Notes: generated by a model from the letters alone, not told the origin. A DNA stretch of 36,936 nucleotides from Sharpea azabuensis DSM 18934 (GCF_000702165.1 NZ_JNKU01000029.1:1-36936); one strand, 5' to 3'. Positions 24,358 to 33,046 are shown, counted from the first letter of the stretch. Numbers and translations are program-made.

Positions 24358-24966
24358 TTATTTCCCTTCCTTATTATTCAAAATAAACATAAAGATGGCA
24401 TAAGCTAAGACGATCAAACCAAAAATGAGCATGATCAAAAACATTCTCTTCATTTCGCTCAACTGCCCAAAAAGGTAAAAAATATCAAACTCAATTGTCT
24501 CATTCGTCAGGCCATTGCGATAAGCCATCAAGATAGCCTGCAACATTCTTATAAATTTCATATTCGCAATCATCAAGATTGTCTGAGCAGTTATAAGTGA
24601 AGAAAAAATCATCAACCGATAATCTTTTCCTTTGTAATAGTGGATTGTTGCAAGCACCATTGTTATGATGGCAAGCACAAAAGCGAGATAATAGATTGGG
24701 GGTATGAATTGGAGACATGTTATTGTGATGTTGAAATCATCGTTATGAAAAAAGAGATTGACTCTTTTCATTATTGTATCGATCCTTGTTGTCATCAATA
24801 ACATGACGAGCATTAATCCACCAGTACACATGCCAAATATCGAAACAGTCTTAGGCTCTAAGATCCACTTTTTCAAAGCACTTTTACAGGTGGACAGCTT
24901 AGTTCCACAATAAGGACAAACATCTCTGTCATTTTTCACATCTTTGCCACAATTTGGACACTTCAT
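24358..24966 (-). CDS. Zinc-ribbon multi-pass membrane protein
   Basis: 202 residues. The N-terminus is a zinc ribbon, CPNCGKDVKNDRDVCPYCG, with two CxxC pairs. Four hydrophobic segments follow (about 38-60, 82-105, 115-145, 172-194). Such zinc-ribbon membrane proteins are common in firmicutes and have no settled function. The ATG at 24966 follows AAAGGAGATG. A TATACT box lies about 25 bases further upstream, but the -35 is poor. Its partner gene follows after one base. Confidence 0.8.
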   Translation of the reverse strand: MKCPNCGKDVKNDRDVCPYCGTKLSTCKSALKKWILEPKTVSIFGMCTGGLMLVMLLMTTRIDTIMKRVNLFFHNDDFNITITCLQFIPPIYYLAFVLAIITMVLATIHYYKGKDYRLMIFSSLITAQTILMIANMKFIRMLQAILMAYRNGLTNETIEFDIFYLFGQLSEMKRMFLIMLIFGLIVLAYAIFMFILNNKEGK

Positions 24967-25050
24967 TTTTGGTCATCTCCTTTCCATTTCAGTATATCAA
25001 TTTCACTTTCCCTAGAAAATAAAATGAAATAGATATTAAAAAATTCTTCA

Positions 25051-25087
25051 CGATACTAAAAGGAACCCTATTTAGAGTTCCTTTTTT
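25051..25087 (-). terminator. Terminator of the adhesin gene
   Basis: Minus-strand GGAAC/GTTCC stem extended by A/T pairs, 10-base loop, then TTTTAG. It lies 12 bases after the adhesin stop. Confidence 0.75.
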
Positions 25088-25098
25088 GAATACTACGC

Positions 25099-27978
25099 TT
25101 ACTTGCGTTTCTTGAGTTTCTTTGTTGCCATCACAATAAGAATACCAATCAAAGTGATGGTAAGAAGAATGGCATAAGAAAGAATGGACGTGCTGTCAGA
25201 AGTTTTGACAACTTTTTCTTCCTCATTTATCAGCGTAATGCTTTCGCCATCAAGCATGGTAAATGACATATCCCTAGCTCTCTTATAGCCTTTAGGAGCG
25301 CTCACTTCTCTTAAGACATATTTCTTATTTAAGATTAAGCCTTCAGTAATATGGACTTCACCATTGCTGAGCCATTCATCAGCGACATGACCTTCTTCAT
25401 CAATGATCTGTAACTTAGCTCCCTTTAAGTCTTTGTTGGACGTGTCCGTCTTATAGACTTTAAGCTTTGTAAGGCGATCATACATCGTAAGATGCTGGTC
25501 TTCTAGCTTATCAGTAATTGTGAATGGGATATCTTCGCTTTTCGCATAATGATCAGGAGAAAGGATTTCACGCAAGATATAGCGCTGATTCATCTTGAGA
25601 TTTCTAATCGCATGAGGTGTGTTCGTACTGATCCATTCATCCACAACTTCACCTTTTTCATTAAGAACAGAAAGCTTTGCGCCTGCAAGTTCCTCTTTCT
25701 TTGTAAGATCCTGCTTACTCACTAACACTTGCTTGTTTTTCATGACAACCTTCTGCTGCTCTTTTTTCATATTGACTGTAAAGGTTACACTTTCACCTAA
25801 GACATAGCCTTCTGGAGCTTCGAGTTCTTTTAAGATATAGCTCTTGCCTTCTGTTAAATGGCTGACAAGATGTGGCTCATTTGTTGAAGTCCAGGCCTCA
25901 ACCTCTCGACCTTCTTCATCATAGATAGCTAGCTTTGCCCCAGCAACTTCTTTTTCACCACTTACTGACTGCTTGCTGACAGTTAGCTGTTTGTCCTTCA
26001 TGACAACTTTTTGCAGAGACTTTTCACTATTTACAATAAATTTAATATCTTTGCTTACGACATAGCCATTGGGTGCCTGTTTTTCTCTTAGTACATAGCT
26101 CTTGCCTTCGATAAGACCATTTACAAAATGAGGCTGGTGATCAGAAACCCAGCTATCAACAACCTTGCCTTTTTCATCTAATACTTCAAGAGATGCACCC
26201 GGAAGTTCTTTTTCACCAGTTAAGGATTGCTTGCTGACAGTTAGCTGTTTGTCCTTCATGACAAACTTCTGCATATTGGCGTGATCTTCAATTGTAAAAG
26301 TGATTGGTGAAGAGATGACATAGCCCTTTGGTGCACGCACTTCTACAAGCTTATATGTCATATGGCGGCTAAGTCCCTCAATACGATGAGGCTTTGTTGT
26401 GCTTGTCCATTGATCAATCAAATGATTCTGCTGATCATAAAGGGCAAGAATAGCACCTGGAAGTTCATCCTCTCCGGTTAATGCCTTTTTAGAAATTTCC
26501 ACAATAGTTGGCTGGTTTGTCACATTCTTCTTTATGACTGTTTTCTTTTCACTATCATGCTTTAAATCAAATATATAGCTTTCTTTATTTGTGGCAAAGT
26601 GAGCAGGTGATTGTGTTTCTTTCAGGACATATTTGCCTAAAGCAAGCTGATCAATATCAAGCTTGCCATCTTTTGAAAGATGATATGTTCCTATTTCTGT
26701 TCCCTTCTTGTAGATTACTTTTTGATTATCTGGTGAAAGGATATCCTCCTGAGCACTAAGAGTGAAAGCGATTGAAGATAGGTCATGATTAATTAATGAA
26801 AGATCAACATCTTTATGGAATAAAACATTCTTGTCAATATGGATGGAGCCTTTAATGGCATCATTGAAAGCTTCAACTGTCTTTATTGTATTCTTTGTAA
26901 AGTCAGCATTGATTTCAATCTTGCTGGTCTTAATATAGCCATCCGGAGCATGTGTTTCTTCAAGCGTATAATTCCCTTCTGGAAGAAGTGGTGAGAGCGC
27001 ACTGCCATCCTTCGTCGTAAGTGATGCTGCGAGCTTGCCATATTCATCAAATAAGCGGAATGTTGCTGGTGAAGAAATAAGCTGTTTTGTCAAAGTGTCT
27101 TTCTTAAGAACTTCAATCTGACCCTGACGCATTTCAACATCAACAGAGAAAGTACTATTGTACATAAAGCCTAAGCGTACAACATCCTGGTAATCTTGTG
27201 AAATATAAAGGATGGGCTGACTGTTATTGAGTGTACCATTATTGCGGTTATGAAAGCTAAAGCGTAATGTCTTTTTGCCAGTAAATGGCTGTGTTGCTTT
27301 TATATTAAGACTATTGCCATTTTTAGAAACATCAAGACCGGCATGATCAACTAGATCATAGTCTTCCAATGTTCCTCGTGGATCATTAATGCTTAAGACA
27401 TGATGATCACCAACGCCTTTAAGCATATAGCTTGAAGCTAAGTTTGGTGTTGTGCCAAAGTTCTGCCATTTTCGATTCACGAGCGCACGTAAGCCATTAA
27501 GCTTTGAGGCTGCCTGCTGATAGTTGACATCAACATGCTTATTCTTAATATTGCCATCCCCACGATAGGGTGTGAGCGTTACCTCACCACCATGGATTGT
27601 TTCCCAGATGGCAGCCTGTGTAGCCATATACATTTCATAGGACTTATCGCCATTATAGCCATAACCATAATAGGCTAGCGTACGCAGTTTCTTAAGCGTT
27701 TTTTCATCATAGCGTTTATAGCCATCAGTAACAGAATGATAGGTCTTTTTAAAGCCTACTTTCGTATAATAATCGGCACAGAATGCCACTTGCCCATTAA
27801 GTGTAATAAATCCCTCATGATCGGAATGATGGCCTTTAAAATCAAAGCCAATTTTCATTGTAGTTGTATCAAGAAAGGCAGATTCACCATGAACGGGTGT
27901 TATCCCTCCCATTCCAGATACACAAATAAAGAATGAGCATAATGCACAAAGCAATATGCGAAAATACCTTTTAATCAT
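25099..27978 (-). CDS. Thioester-domain surface adhesin with seven CnaB/SpaA-like repeats
   Basis: 959 residues from the ATG at 27978 (after GGGGAGGAAAT). A signal peptide covers about 1-31. A thioester (TQXA-type) domain follows, with Cys67 in AFCADYY and Gln121 in ATQAAIWE, the pair expected to form an internal thioester for covalent attachment to host or surface molecules. From about 286 come seven CnaB/SpaA-like domains of about 85-115 residues, most with a Lys in VSKQ- or EVLKK-type starts and a Glu in LxExxxPxGY ends, as needed for isopeptide bonds. The end has one helix (about 931-950) and KKLKKRK. No LPXTG is present; KVVKTSDST occupies the usual place. It follows azlD by 34 bases. 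No sortase gene is seen. Confidence 0.9.
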   Translation of the reverse strand: MIKRYFRILLCALCSFFICVSGMGGITPVHGESAFLDTTTMKIGFDFKGHHSDHEGFITLNGQVAFCADYYTKVGFKKTYHSVTDGYKRYDEKTLKKLRTLAYYGYGYNGDKSYEMYMATQAAIWETIHGGEVTLTPYRGDGNIKNKHVDVNYQQAASKLNGLRALVNRKWQNFGTTPNLASSYMLKGVGDHHVLSINDPRGTLEDYDLVDHAGLDVSKNGNSLNIKATQPFTGKKTLRFSFHNRNNGTLNNSQPILYISQDYQDVVRLGFMYNSTFSVDVEMRQGQIEVLKKDTLTKQLISSPATFRLFDEYGKLAASLTTKDGSALSPLLPEGNYTLEETHAPDGYIKTSKIEINADFTKNTIKTVEAFNDAIKGSIHIDKNVLFHKDVDLSLINHDLSSIAFTLSAQEDILSPDNQKVIYKKGTEIGTYHLSKDGKLDIDQLALGKYVLKETQSPAHFATNKESYIFDLKHDSEKKTVIKKNVTNQPTIVEISKKALTGEDELPGAILALYDQQNHLIDQWTSTTKPHRIEGLSRHMTYKLVEVRAPKGYVISSPITFTIEDHANMQKFVMKDKQLTVSKQSLTGEKELPGASLEVLDEKGKVVDSWVSDHQPHFVNGLIEGKSYVLREKQAPNGYVVSKDIKFIVNSEKSLQKVVMKDKQLTVSKQSVSGEKEVAGAKLAIYDEEGREVEAWTSTNEPHLVSHLTEGKSYILKELEAPEGYVLGESVTFTVNMKKEQQKVVMKNKQVLVSKQDLTKKEELAGAKLSVLNEKGEVVDEWISTNTPHAIRNLKMNQRYILREILSPDHYAKSEDIPFTITDKLEDQHLTMYDRLTKLKVYKTDTSNKDLKGAKLQIIDEEGHVADEWLSNGEVHITEGLILNKKYVLREVSAPKGYKRARDMSFTMLDGESITLINEEEKVVKTSDSTSILSYAILLTITLIGILIVMATKKLKKRK
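25970..26264 (-). repeat. 37-base exact repeat within the adhesin repeats
   Basis: The same 37 bases occur at 25970-26006 and 26228-26264, 258 bases (86 codons) apart. They encode the MKDKQLTVSKQS join between adjacent CnaB-like domains. Exact identity at DNA level points to recent duplication or gene conversion of one domain unit. Confidence 0.85.
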
Positions 27979-28012
27979 ATTTCCTCCCCTTTCGAGCGGG
28001 TCGGAGTACAAG

Positions 28013-28327
28013 CTAAATAAGTGTTAAGACAAGGTATGTTATGTAGCTTACAACAATGCCCATGATTGCGACAAAGACCAAACCTTTTTCCCGATAGGCA
28101 AAGAAGAGACAGGTCAAACCACCCATTAATGATTCCCACATATGAGGTGTCGCATTGATAATACCGGGGAATGTCAAAGCCCCAAGCACAGCATAAGGCA
28201 AATAATAGAGCACGGATAAGAGATAGGGTGATGTAATTTTCTTACGATAGAACGTCAATGGGATAAAACGTGGCAGGTAAGTAAAAATAGCCATAATTGC
28301 GACAACTGTTAATTGATATCTACTCAT
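28013..28327 (-). CDS. azlD: Branched-chain amino acid exporter subunit AzlD
   Basis: 104-residue membrane protein with four hydrophobic segments, of the AzlD family. The typical first part is TYLPRFIPLTFYRKK. It acts with AzlC in exporting branched-chain amino acids. The ATG at 28327 overlaps the azlC stop (ATGAGTAG) and follows GGAGGT. A longer frame adding two residues is not supported. Confidence 0.88.
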   Translation of the reverse strand: MSRYQLTVVAIMAIFTYLPRFIPLTFYRKKITSPYLLSVLYYLPYAVLGALTFPGIINATPHMWESLMGGLTCLFFAYREKGLVFVAIMGIVVSYITYLVLTLI

Positions 28328-29015
28328 TATCACTTACCTCCCTAGGAAAAAGCTTAGCCCCGCAAAGCGAAGCAATAAGTGTTGCACTGATCAGCTTAAA
28401 GCCGGCTGACATAAATTGAAAGAATGGAACATAAGTTAAGATAATATGAACAAGAGATGCCATCAATACAACAACTGCAACGCTCAAAGCATGCTTGCTT
28501 GCTGGAACGATAATTGCGATAAACATGCCATAAAGCGCAATTCCCATCGCTCCCTGAATAGCACTGGGAAGCAATCCAACAACAAGTTCACCAGCCAGTG
28601 CGCCTAAGCTCCAGCCAAGAAATGGTCCCAATAAAAAGCCACTCATCCATTTAAATGTAATAGGCTTTACTTCAAGAGAAGCCAAGGCAAAGGTTTCATC
28701 ACTAATACAGAAGCTCACAATCATTCTTTCTAGAGCATTCATATGGCGATCAATCTTTTGTGAAAGTGATAATGACATGAGAAAGTAGCGTGCATTAATC
28801 ATTAATAGCGTCAAAGCCACTTCAAAATAACTTGCCTGGGCAAGCATTAAATTCAAGCCGGCAAACTGACCGCTTGAAGTAAAGTTTGTCACGCTAATAA
28901 GTGTTGCCATACCTAAAGGCATATGACTATTGACACATAGAACACCAAAACTAAAAGCAACTGGAAAATACCCTAAAGCAATGGGCATACCCCTTCTTAG
29001 TCCATTTGTAAACAT
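28320..29015 (-). CDS. azlC: Branched-chain amino acid exporter subunit AzlC
   Basis: 231-residue membrane protein with the AzlC signature: RRGMPIALGYFPVAFSFGVL at the start, SGQFAGLNLMLAQASYFEVAL, and NARYFLMSLSLSQK. Six or seven hydrophobic segments are visible. The ATG at 29015 follows AGGGGGAAAG. A good promoter lies just upstream, with its -35 in the end of the preceding gene. Together with AzlD it forms the membrane pump; specificity for leucine-type substrates is from family knowledge. Confidence 0.92.
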   Translation of the reverse strand: MFTNGLRRGMPIALGYFPVAFSFGVLCVNSHMPLGMATLISVTNFTSSGQFAGLNLMLAQASYFEVALTLLMINARYFLMSLSLSQKIDRHMNALERMIVSFCISDETFALASLEVKPITFKWMSGFLLGPFLGWSLGALAGELVVGLLPSAIQGAMGIALYGMFIAIIVPASKHALSVAVVVLMASLVHIILTYVPFFQFMSAGFKLISATLIASLCGAKLFPREVSDNE

Positions 29016-29040
29016 AGAATCTTTCCCCCTTATGGAGAGT

Positions 29041-29069
29041 ATTCTAATCTACCTTATCTCAATTATCAA
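29041..29069 (-). promoter_or_regulatory. azlCD promoter
   Basis: Minus strand: -35 TTGATA (29064-29069), 17-base spacer, -10 TAGAAT (29041-29046). The -35 overlaps the last codons of the MazF/PemK-like gene. Confidence 0.65.
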
Positions 29070-29580
29070 ATATTCTTGATATGATATAGTCATGAATTTC
29101 TTCTTGCTGATTGACAACCTGATAAAATGGCTTTCGTTCATCAAGGCGCATGACATCCACACAGCGCATATCCGTAATTTGTAATCTGACATTCATATGT
29201 TTGTTTTCACAGATAATTTCAATATCTTTCTGAAAACGTCCATCGACATCTTTGGATCCTTCCTTTAATGAAGTACAGGGAACAATCAACATTTTTACAC
29301 CAAAATCCTTAACAACATAACACCAGTGTCCATCCATAAGTTCCTTAGGATAACCTCTTGATAAATTAAAATAGGCAAGACTGTGTTCCATCGGGCGTCT
29401 ATTTAAATAATAGTATATGTGATCAGGATTCTTCCCCTTTGCCTTCTTGCAATAAAAGAATTCTAGCTCCTTAGTCATCTGCAATAATGACTGTGCATAT
29501 TTATCAGCATCATAACCTCCCTTCTTCTCCAATTGTCTTAACGAATGATGCAATAGTTTTATATTTTCACTTGTACTCAT
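29059..29580 (-). CDS. MazF/PemK-like protein, possible orphan
   Basis: 173 residues from the ATG at 29580, after GAGGGGG. The first 60 residues are helical and polar. From about 65 the pattern resembles PemK/MazF-fold ribonucleases: AYFNLSRGYPKELMDGHWC, MLIVPCTSLK and VRLQITDMRCVDVMRL, where the last matches the usual end strand and helix. The family match is by eye and tentative. No small antitoxin gene adjoins it; the helical N-terminus might replace one. It lies upstream of azlCD in the same direction. Confidence 0.5.
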   Translation of the reverse strand: MSTSENIKLLHHSLRQLEKKGGYDADKYAQSLLQMTKELEFFYCKKAKGKNPDHIYYYLNRRPMEHSLAYFNLSRGYPKELMDGHWCYVVKDFGVKMLIVPCTSLKEGSKDVDGRFQKDIEIICENKHMNVRLQITDMRCVDVMRLDERKPFYQVVNQQEEIHDYIISRIFDN

Positions 29581-29698
29581 AAATAACCCCCTCATATATT
29601 TATTCGTCAGAAATCGGGAAATTACTCACCTAAATTTTCATTTTTTTCGTTATTTTCTTCAAACATATTTACATATTATGAAAAACGCTTGAAAACAC

Positions 29699-29726
29699 TT
29701 GTCAATTCACCATGTATTCCTATAAT
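29699..29726 (+). promoter_or_regulatory. glmS promoter
   Basis: -35 TTGTCA (29699-29704), 16-base spacer, -10 TATAAT (29721-29726). Transcription would start about seven bases later, just before the ribozyme. Confidence 0.8.
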
Positions 29727-29733
29727 AGACAAG

Positions 29734-29891
29734 GCATGATGATAATAAAGCATAGCGCCAGAACTCTTTGAGTTGACGAGGACTAGATTGATCGAAAATT
29801 CGGCGGATAATCTAGAGGCATAGTACTGCCTGAGCGATAAGCAAAAACGAGAAGTGATTCTCCAACAGATCTTATCAGGTACTCATCATGC
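29734..29891 (+). ncRNA. glmS ribozyme (glucosamine-6-phosphate-activated)
   Basis: Self-cleaving leader that destroys the glmS mRNA when its product accumulates. The core matches the known motif: AGCGCCAGAACT at 29754-29765, GTTGACGAGG and TCGAAAATTCGGCGG. Cleavage is expected between A29754 and G29755. P2-like AACTC/GAGTT (29762-29766 with 29770-29774), P3 CTAGAT/ATCTAG and a distal GAGAA/TTCTC hairpin are present. An outer helix GCATGATGA (29734-29742) with TCATCATGC (29883-29891) closes the whole element. The ribosome site of glmS lies ten bases after it. Confidence 0.96.
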
Positions 29892-29913
29892 TTAACACAA
29901 GGAGGAAATGAAT

Positions 29914-31713
29914 ATGTGTGGAATTACTGCTTATGTAGGCCATGGTGAAGCTCTCCCATTCTTAATGCAGGGCTTAGCACGTCTTGAGTATCGTGGCTAT
30001 GACTCAGCGGGAGTAACAATCTTAAATAAGAAGCTTACAACCGTAAAGAGAAAAGGAAGACTTGCGAATCTTGAGGAAGAATTAAAGAACTATGATATGA
30101 CTGGTCATGTGGGGATTGGTCATACACGCTGGGCAACACATGGTGTCCCTTCTAACTTAAATTCTCACCCTCATACAAATGCTAAAAATACATTATCCAT
30201 CGTTCATAATGGGATTATTGAAAACTATAAAGAACTGAAAGAAATCTTGCTTTCTAAAGGCTATACATTCCAGTCAGAAACAGACTCGGAAGTTGTTGTA
30301 CAGGCTTTAGATTATTTCTATGATGGCGACTTAATGGAAGCCATGAAGAAAGTTTTAAACTGTATTGATGGTTCCTATGCCCTATGTGCGATCTCCACTC
30401 ATGAACCTGATCGTATTGTTGTGGCAAAAAAAGATAGCCCATTAGTTATTGGTAAGACGAAGGAAGGCTATGTTGCCGCAAGTGATACACCTGCACTTCT
30501 TGCCTATACAAAGGATGTTTATTTCTTAGAAGATAATGAACTTGCTTTATTGACAGCTGATAGCTGTGATTTCTATACACGTACTGGAGAAAGCGTTACA
30601 AAAGAACTTACAACAATTCCTTATGACTTAGAAGCTGCCCAGAAGAATGGCTATGATACATATATGTTAAAAGAAATCAATGAACAGCCTCATGTCATCA
30701 ATGAAACATTAAGAGGACGTCTTGATGGTCATACAGTTACTTTACCTAAGCTTGATGGTATTGATTTTAAAAACTTCAATAAAGTTTACTTTGTCGCTTG
30801 TGGTACTGCCTATCATGCATGTTTATGTGGTGCCAATGTTCTTGAAAAAGCAACAAAGCTTCCAGTCATGACACAGGTTGCTTCAGAGTTTAGATACAAC
30901 GATCCAATTATTGATGAACATACATTATGTATCTTTGTCTCACAGTCAGGTGAAACAGCTGATACACTTGCCGCATTACGCTTAGCCAACAAGAAGGGCT
31001 GTACAACAATCGCGATTGCCAATGTCTTAGGTTCAACAATCTCAAGAGATGCCAAATATACACTCTATACTGCAGCTGGACCTGAAATCGCTGTCGCATC
31101 TACAAAAGCCTATACAACTCAGCTTGTCTTATTGACACTTCTTGCTTTCTATATTGCCCAGCGTCTTGATAAGCCTGTTGATACAAACGCCCTTGATCAG
31201 TTAAAAGACTTACCAACGTATGTTGAAAAGATTATTAAGGACGAAGATATCTTTGCTTCTTATGCTGAATTATTAAGAGATCAGCATGATTGTTATTTCA
31301 TTGGCCGTAGCTTAGACTATGCTTCAGTTCTTGAAGGTGCCCTAAAGCTTAAAGAAGTCTCTTATGTCCATGCTGATGCTTATATCGCTGGTGAATTAAA
31401 ACATGGTCCAATTGCCTTAATTGAACCTGGTACAGTGGTCATTGCCGTTGCTACACAGCCTAATGTTGCTGCAAAGACAATTTCTAACATTCAGGAAACA
31501 ATTGCTAGAGGTGCTGATGTAATCCTCTTTACAACTGATGACCAGGATGCGGAAGGCATTAAAAACAAGTATAACTTACCTCATGTTGATCCATTACTTA
31601 CATCAGTCTTAGTGGCTATCCCACTTCAGCTGATTGCCTATCATACAGCTAAAATCAAAGGTGCCGATGTTGATAAACCTCGTAACCTTGCGAAATCAGT
31701 AACCGTTGAATAA
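29914..31713 (+). CDS. glmS: Glutamine-fructose-6-phosphate aminotransferase
   Basis: Makes glucosamine 6-phosphate, the first amino sugar of peptidoglycan synthesis. 599 residues. The ATG at 29914 puts Cys right after Met (MCGITAY), which becomes the N-terminal nucleophile; the ATG six bases earlier would block this and is rejected. The glutaminase domain covers about 1-230 (EYRGYDSAGV, GHTRWATHG), and two SIS domains at about 285-425 and 455-590 hold SQSGETADT and the C-terminal DKPRNLAKSVTVE. AAGGAGG precedes it. Controlled by the ribozyme upstream; ends in its own terminator. Confidence 0.98.
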   Translation: MCGITAYVGHGEALPFLMQGLARLEYRGYDSAGVTILNKKLTTVKRKGRLANLEEELKNYDMTGHVGIGHTRWATHGVPSNLNSHPHTNAKNTLSIVHNGIIENYKELKEILLSKGYTFQSETDSEVVVQALDYFYDGDLMEAMKKVLNCIDGSYALCAISTHEPDRIVVAKKDSPLVIGKTKEGYVAASDTPALLAYTKDVYFLEDNELALLTADSCDFYTRTGESVTKELTTIPYDLEAAQKNGYDTYMLKEINEQPHVINETLRGRLDGHTVTLPKLDGIDFKNFNKVYFVACGTAYHACLCGANVLEKATKLPVMTQVASEFRYNDPIIDEHTLCIFVSQSGETADTLAALRLANKKGCTTIAIANVLGSTISRDAKYTLYTAAGPEIAVASTKAYTTQLVLLTLLAFYIAQRLDKPVDTNALDQLKDLPTYVEKIIKDEDIFASYAELLRDQHDCYFIGRSLDYASVLEGALKLKEVSYVHADAYIAGELKHGPIALIEPGTVVIAVATQPNVAAKTISNIQETIARGADVILFTTDDQDAEGIKNKYNLPHVDPLLTSVLVAIPLQLIAYHTAKIKGADVDKPRNLAKSVTVE

Positions 31714-31716
31714 TAG

Positions 31717-31746
31717 TTAAAGGGAATACACAGCTATTCCCTTTTT
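31717..31746 (+). terminator. glmS terminator
   Basis: AAAGGGAATA/TATTCCCTTT with a 6-base loop and T-run. Confidence 0.9.
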
Positions 31747-31761
31747 AATACGATTATTTTC

Positions 31762-31789
31762 TTTAAATATGAAAAGATTTTGTTATAAT
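31762..31789 (+). promoter_or_regulatory. Promoter of the cold-shock-like fusion gene
   Basis: -35 TTTAAA (31762-31767), 16-base spacer, -10 TATAAT (31784-31789), followed by AGAGGTGAT before the GTG start. Confidence 0.6.
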
Positions 31790-31809
31790 ATTAACTAGAG
31801 GTGATTTGA

Positions 31810-33045
31810 GTGGATGAAAAGAAAGTAAAAGATTTGACTGCCTACAATGATCGTTTTGACGAAGACCCAACAAGCTTCAACGACTTTCAGGCATCAGATT
31901 ATGTAAAGGAACTAAAAAATCAAGGAAAGGAAGATAAAGCAATTGAAGTTGGTCGTACTTTTCTTGAACAGTGTCCTGAATTAAGTGGATATATCAATTA
32001 CTATGGTTATGCCCTCTATAATCGTTATATCAATATTGATGACGAAAAAATTGCTGAAAATGAAAAACTTTTCTATGACATTCTTGAAGAAATTGCAAGT
32101 CATTGCCGTCAGGAAAGATATTCACCTTTAGAAGCAGCCATCAATAAAGCAATCAAGTATGAAAGCAAGAAAAATCCTGTAGATTATAAGAAATTATCAG
32201 ATTTACTTGACTATCTTGACGCTCCTACTTTAGAAGACGCACCATTCGTCAATAAAGAAGGAAAAGAATTCGAAAGTAAGAAAGAAAAATGGTATCGCAT
32301 GAAGGTTCGTGCCCTTTATGAAATTGGCAATTATTCAGAATGCTTAAAACAGGCACAGATTGCCATTGGTCTACCATTAAAATGGCATTACAATAACTTA
32401 AACTGGGTACAGTACTATAAAGCATGTGCTTTAGTAAAGCTTGGTCGTTATGAAGAAGCTGAAAATGTCTTTATTGCCTTAAAAGACAAGTTCAGAGCTG
32501 TTGATTTCTCAGAAATTCTTTATGACCTTTATTTACATACTGGTCGTGAAAATGTCGCTTATACACAATTATTCTACGACTTCTTCTTAAATGGCTTTGA
32601 TTACAGATATGTTTCAAACTACAAGAAGATTGCTGAACTTGAGAAAGAAAAAGGTGAAGAAAGAGCCTATACTTATGCTTCAGCAATGATCAAGAAGCTT
32701 GAAGAAGAACATGGCAATACTTATGACGTTGATGTTGACGTCAGTGAATATGATGCCAATAGTGCTAGCTATCTCTTTGACCAGTTCTATAATGAAATCA
32801 TGAGACATTTAGATAAATATATCGAAAGACATGAAGGTCGCATTGTTTATTACAATGAAAATAAGCAGTTCGGTTCAATTGGCTTACCAACTGAAGAAGA
32901 TAACCTTTTCTTCCGTCAGGCAGACTATATTTATGATGAAGAGGTTGTCCGTGGCGATACTGTTGAATATTCAGTCATCAAGACATTTGATAAGAAGAAA
33001 CAGGCTCCTAGCAGCAAAGCTATTCTCATCAGAACAATTTTCTAA
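31810..33045 (+). CDS. Helical-repeat protein with C-terminal cold-shock-like domain
   Basis: 411 residues, start GTG at 31810 after AGAGGTGAT (the nearby ATG is out of frame and closes quickly). Residues about 30-300 are helical with TPR-like pairs, for example KWYRMKVRALYEIGNYSECL (160-179) and YYKACALVKLGRYEEAENVF (202-221). Residues about 342-411 look like a cold-shock OB fold: GRIVYYNENKQFGSIGL corresponds to the RNP1 strand, NLFFRQADYI to RNP2, and VVRGDTVEYSV plus KKKQAPSSKAILI to the last strands. RNA binding is therefore inferred. It is monocistronic. The full-length architecture is not one I can name. Confidence 0.75.
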   Translation: MDEKKVKDLTAYNDRFDEDPTSFNDFQASDYVKELKNQGKEDKAIEVGRTFLEQCPELSGYINYYGYALYNRYINIDDEKIAENEKLFYDILEEIASHCRQERYSPLEAAINKAIKYESKKNPVDYKKLSDLLDYLDAPTLEDAPFVNKEGKEFESKKEKWYRMKVRALYEIGNYSECLKQAQIAIGLPLKWHYNNLNWVQYYKACALVKLGRYEEAENVFIALKDKFRAVDFSEILYDLYLHTGRENVAYTQLFYDFFLNGFDYRYVSNYKKIAELEKEKGEERAYTYASAMIKKLEEEHGNTYDVDVDVSEYDANSASYLFDQFYNEIMRHLDKYIERHEGRIVYYNENKQFGSIGLPTEEDNLFFRQADYIYDEEVVRGDTVEYSVIKTFDKKKQAPSSKAILIRTIF

Positions 33046-33046
33046 G

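Noticed and set aside
25970-26264. Adhesin repeats as a CRISPR or mobile repeat
   Set aside because: They are in frame, 86 codons apart, and encode the same join between CnaB-like domains.
29680-29700. cre-like sequence upstream of glmS
   Set aside because: Aligned on its central CG it mismatches the cre pattern at too many positions.
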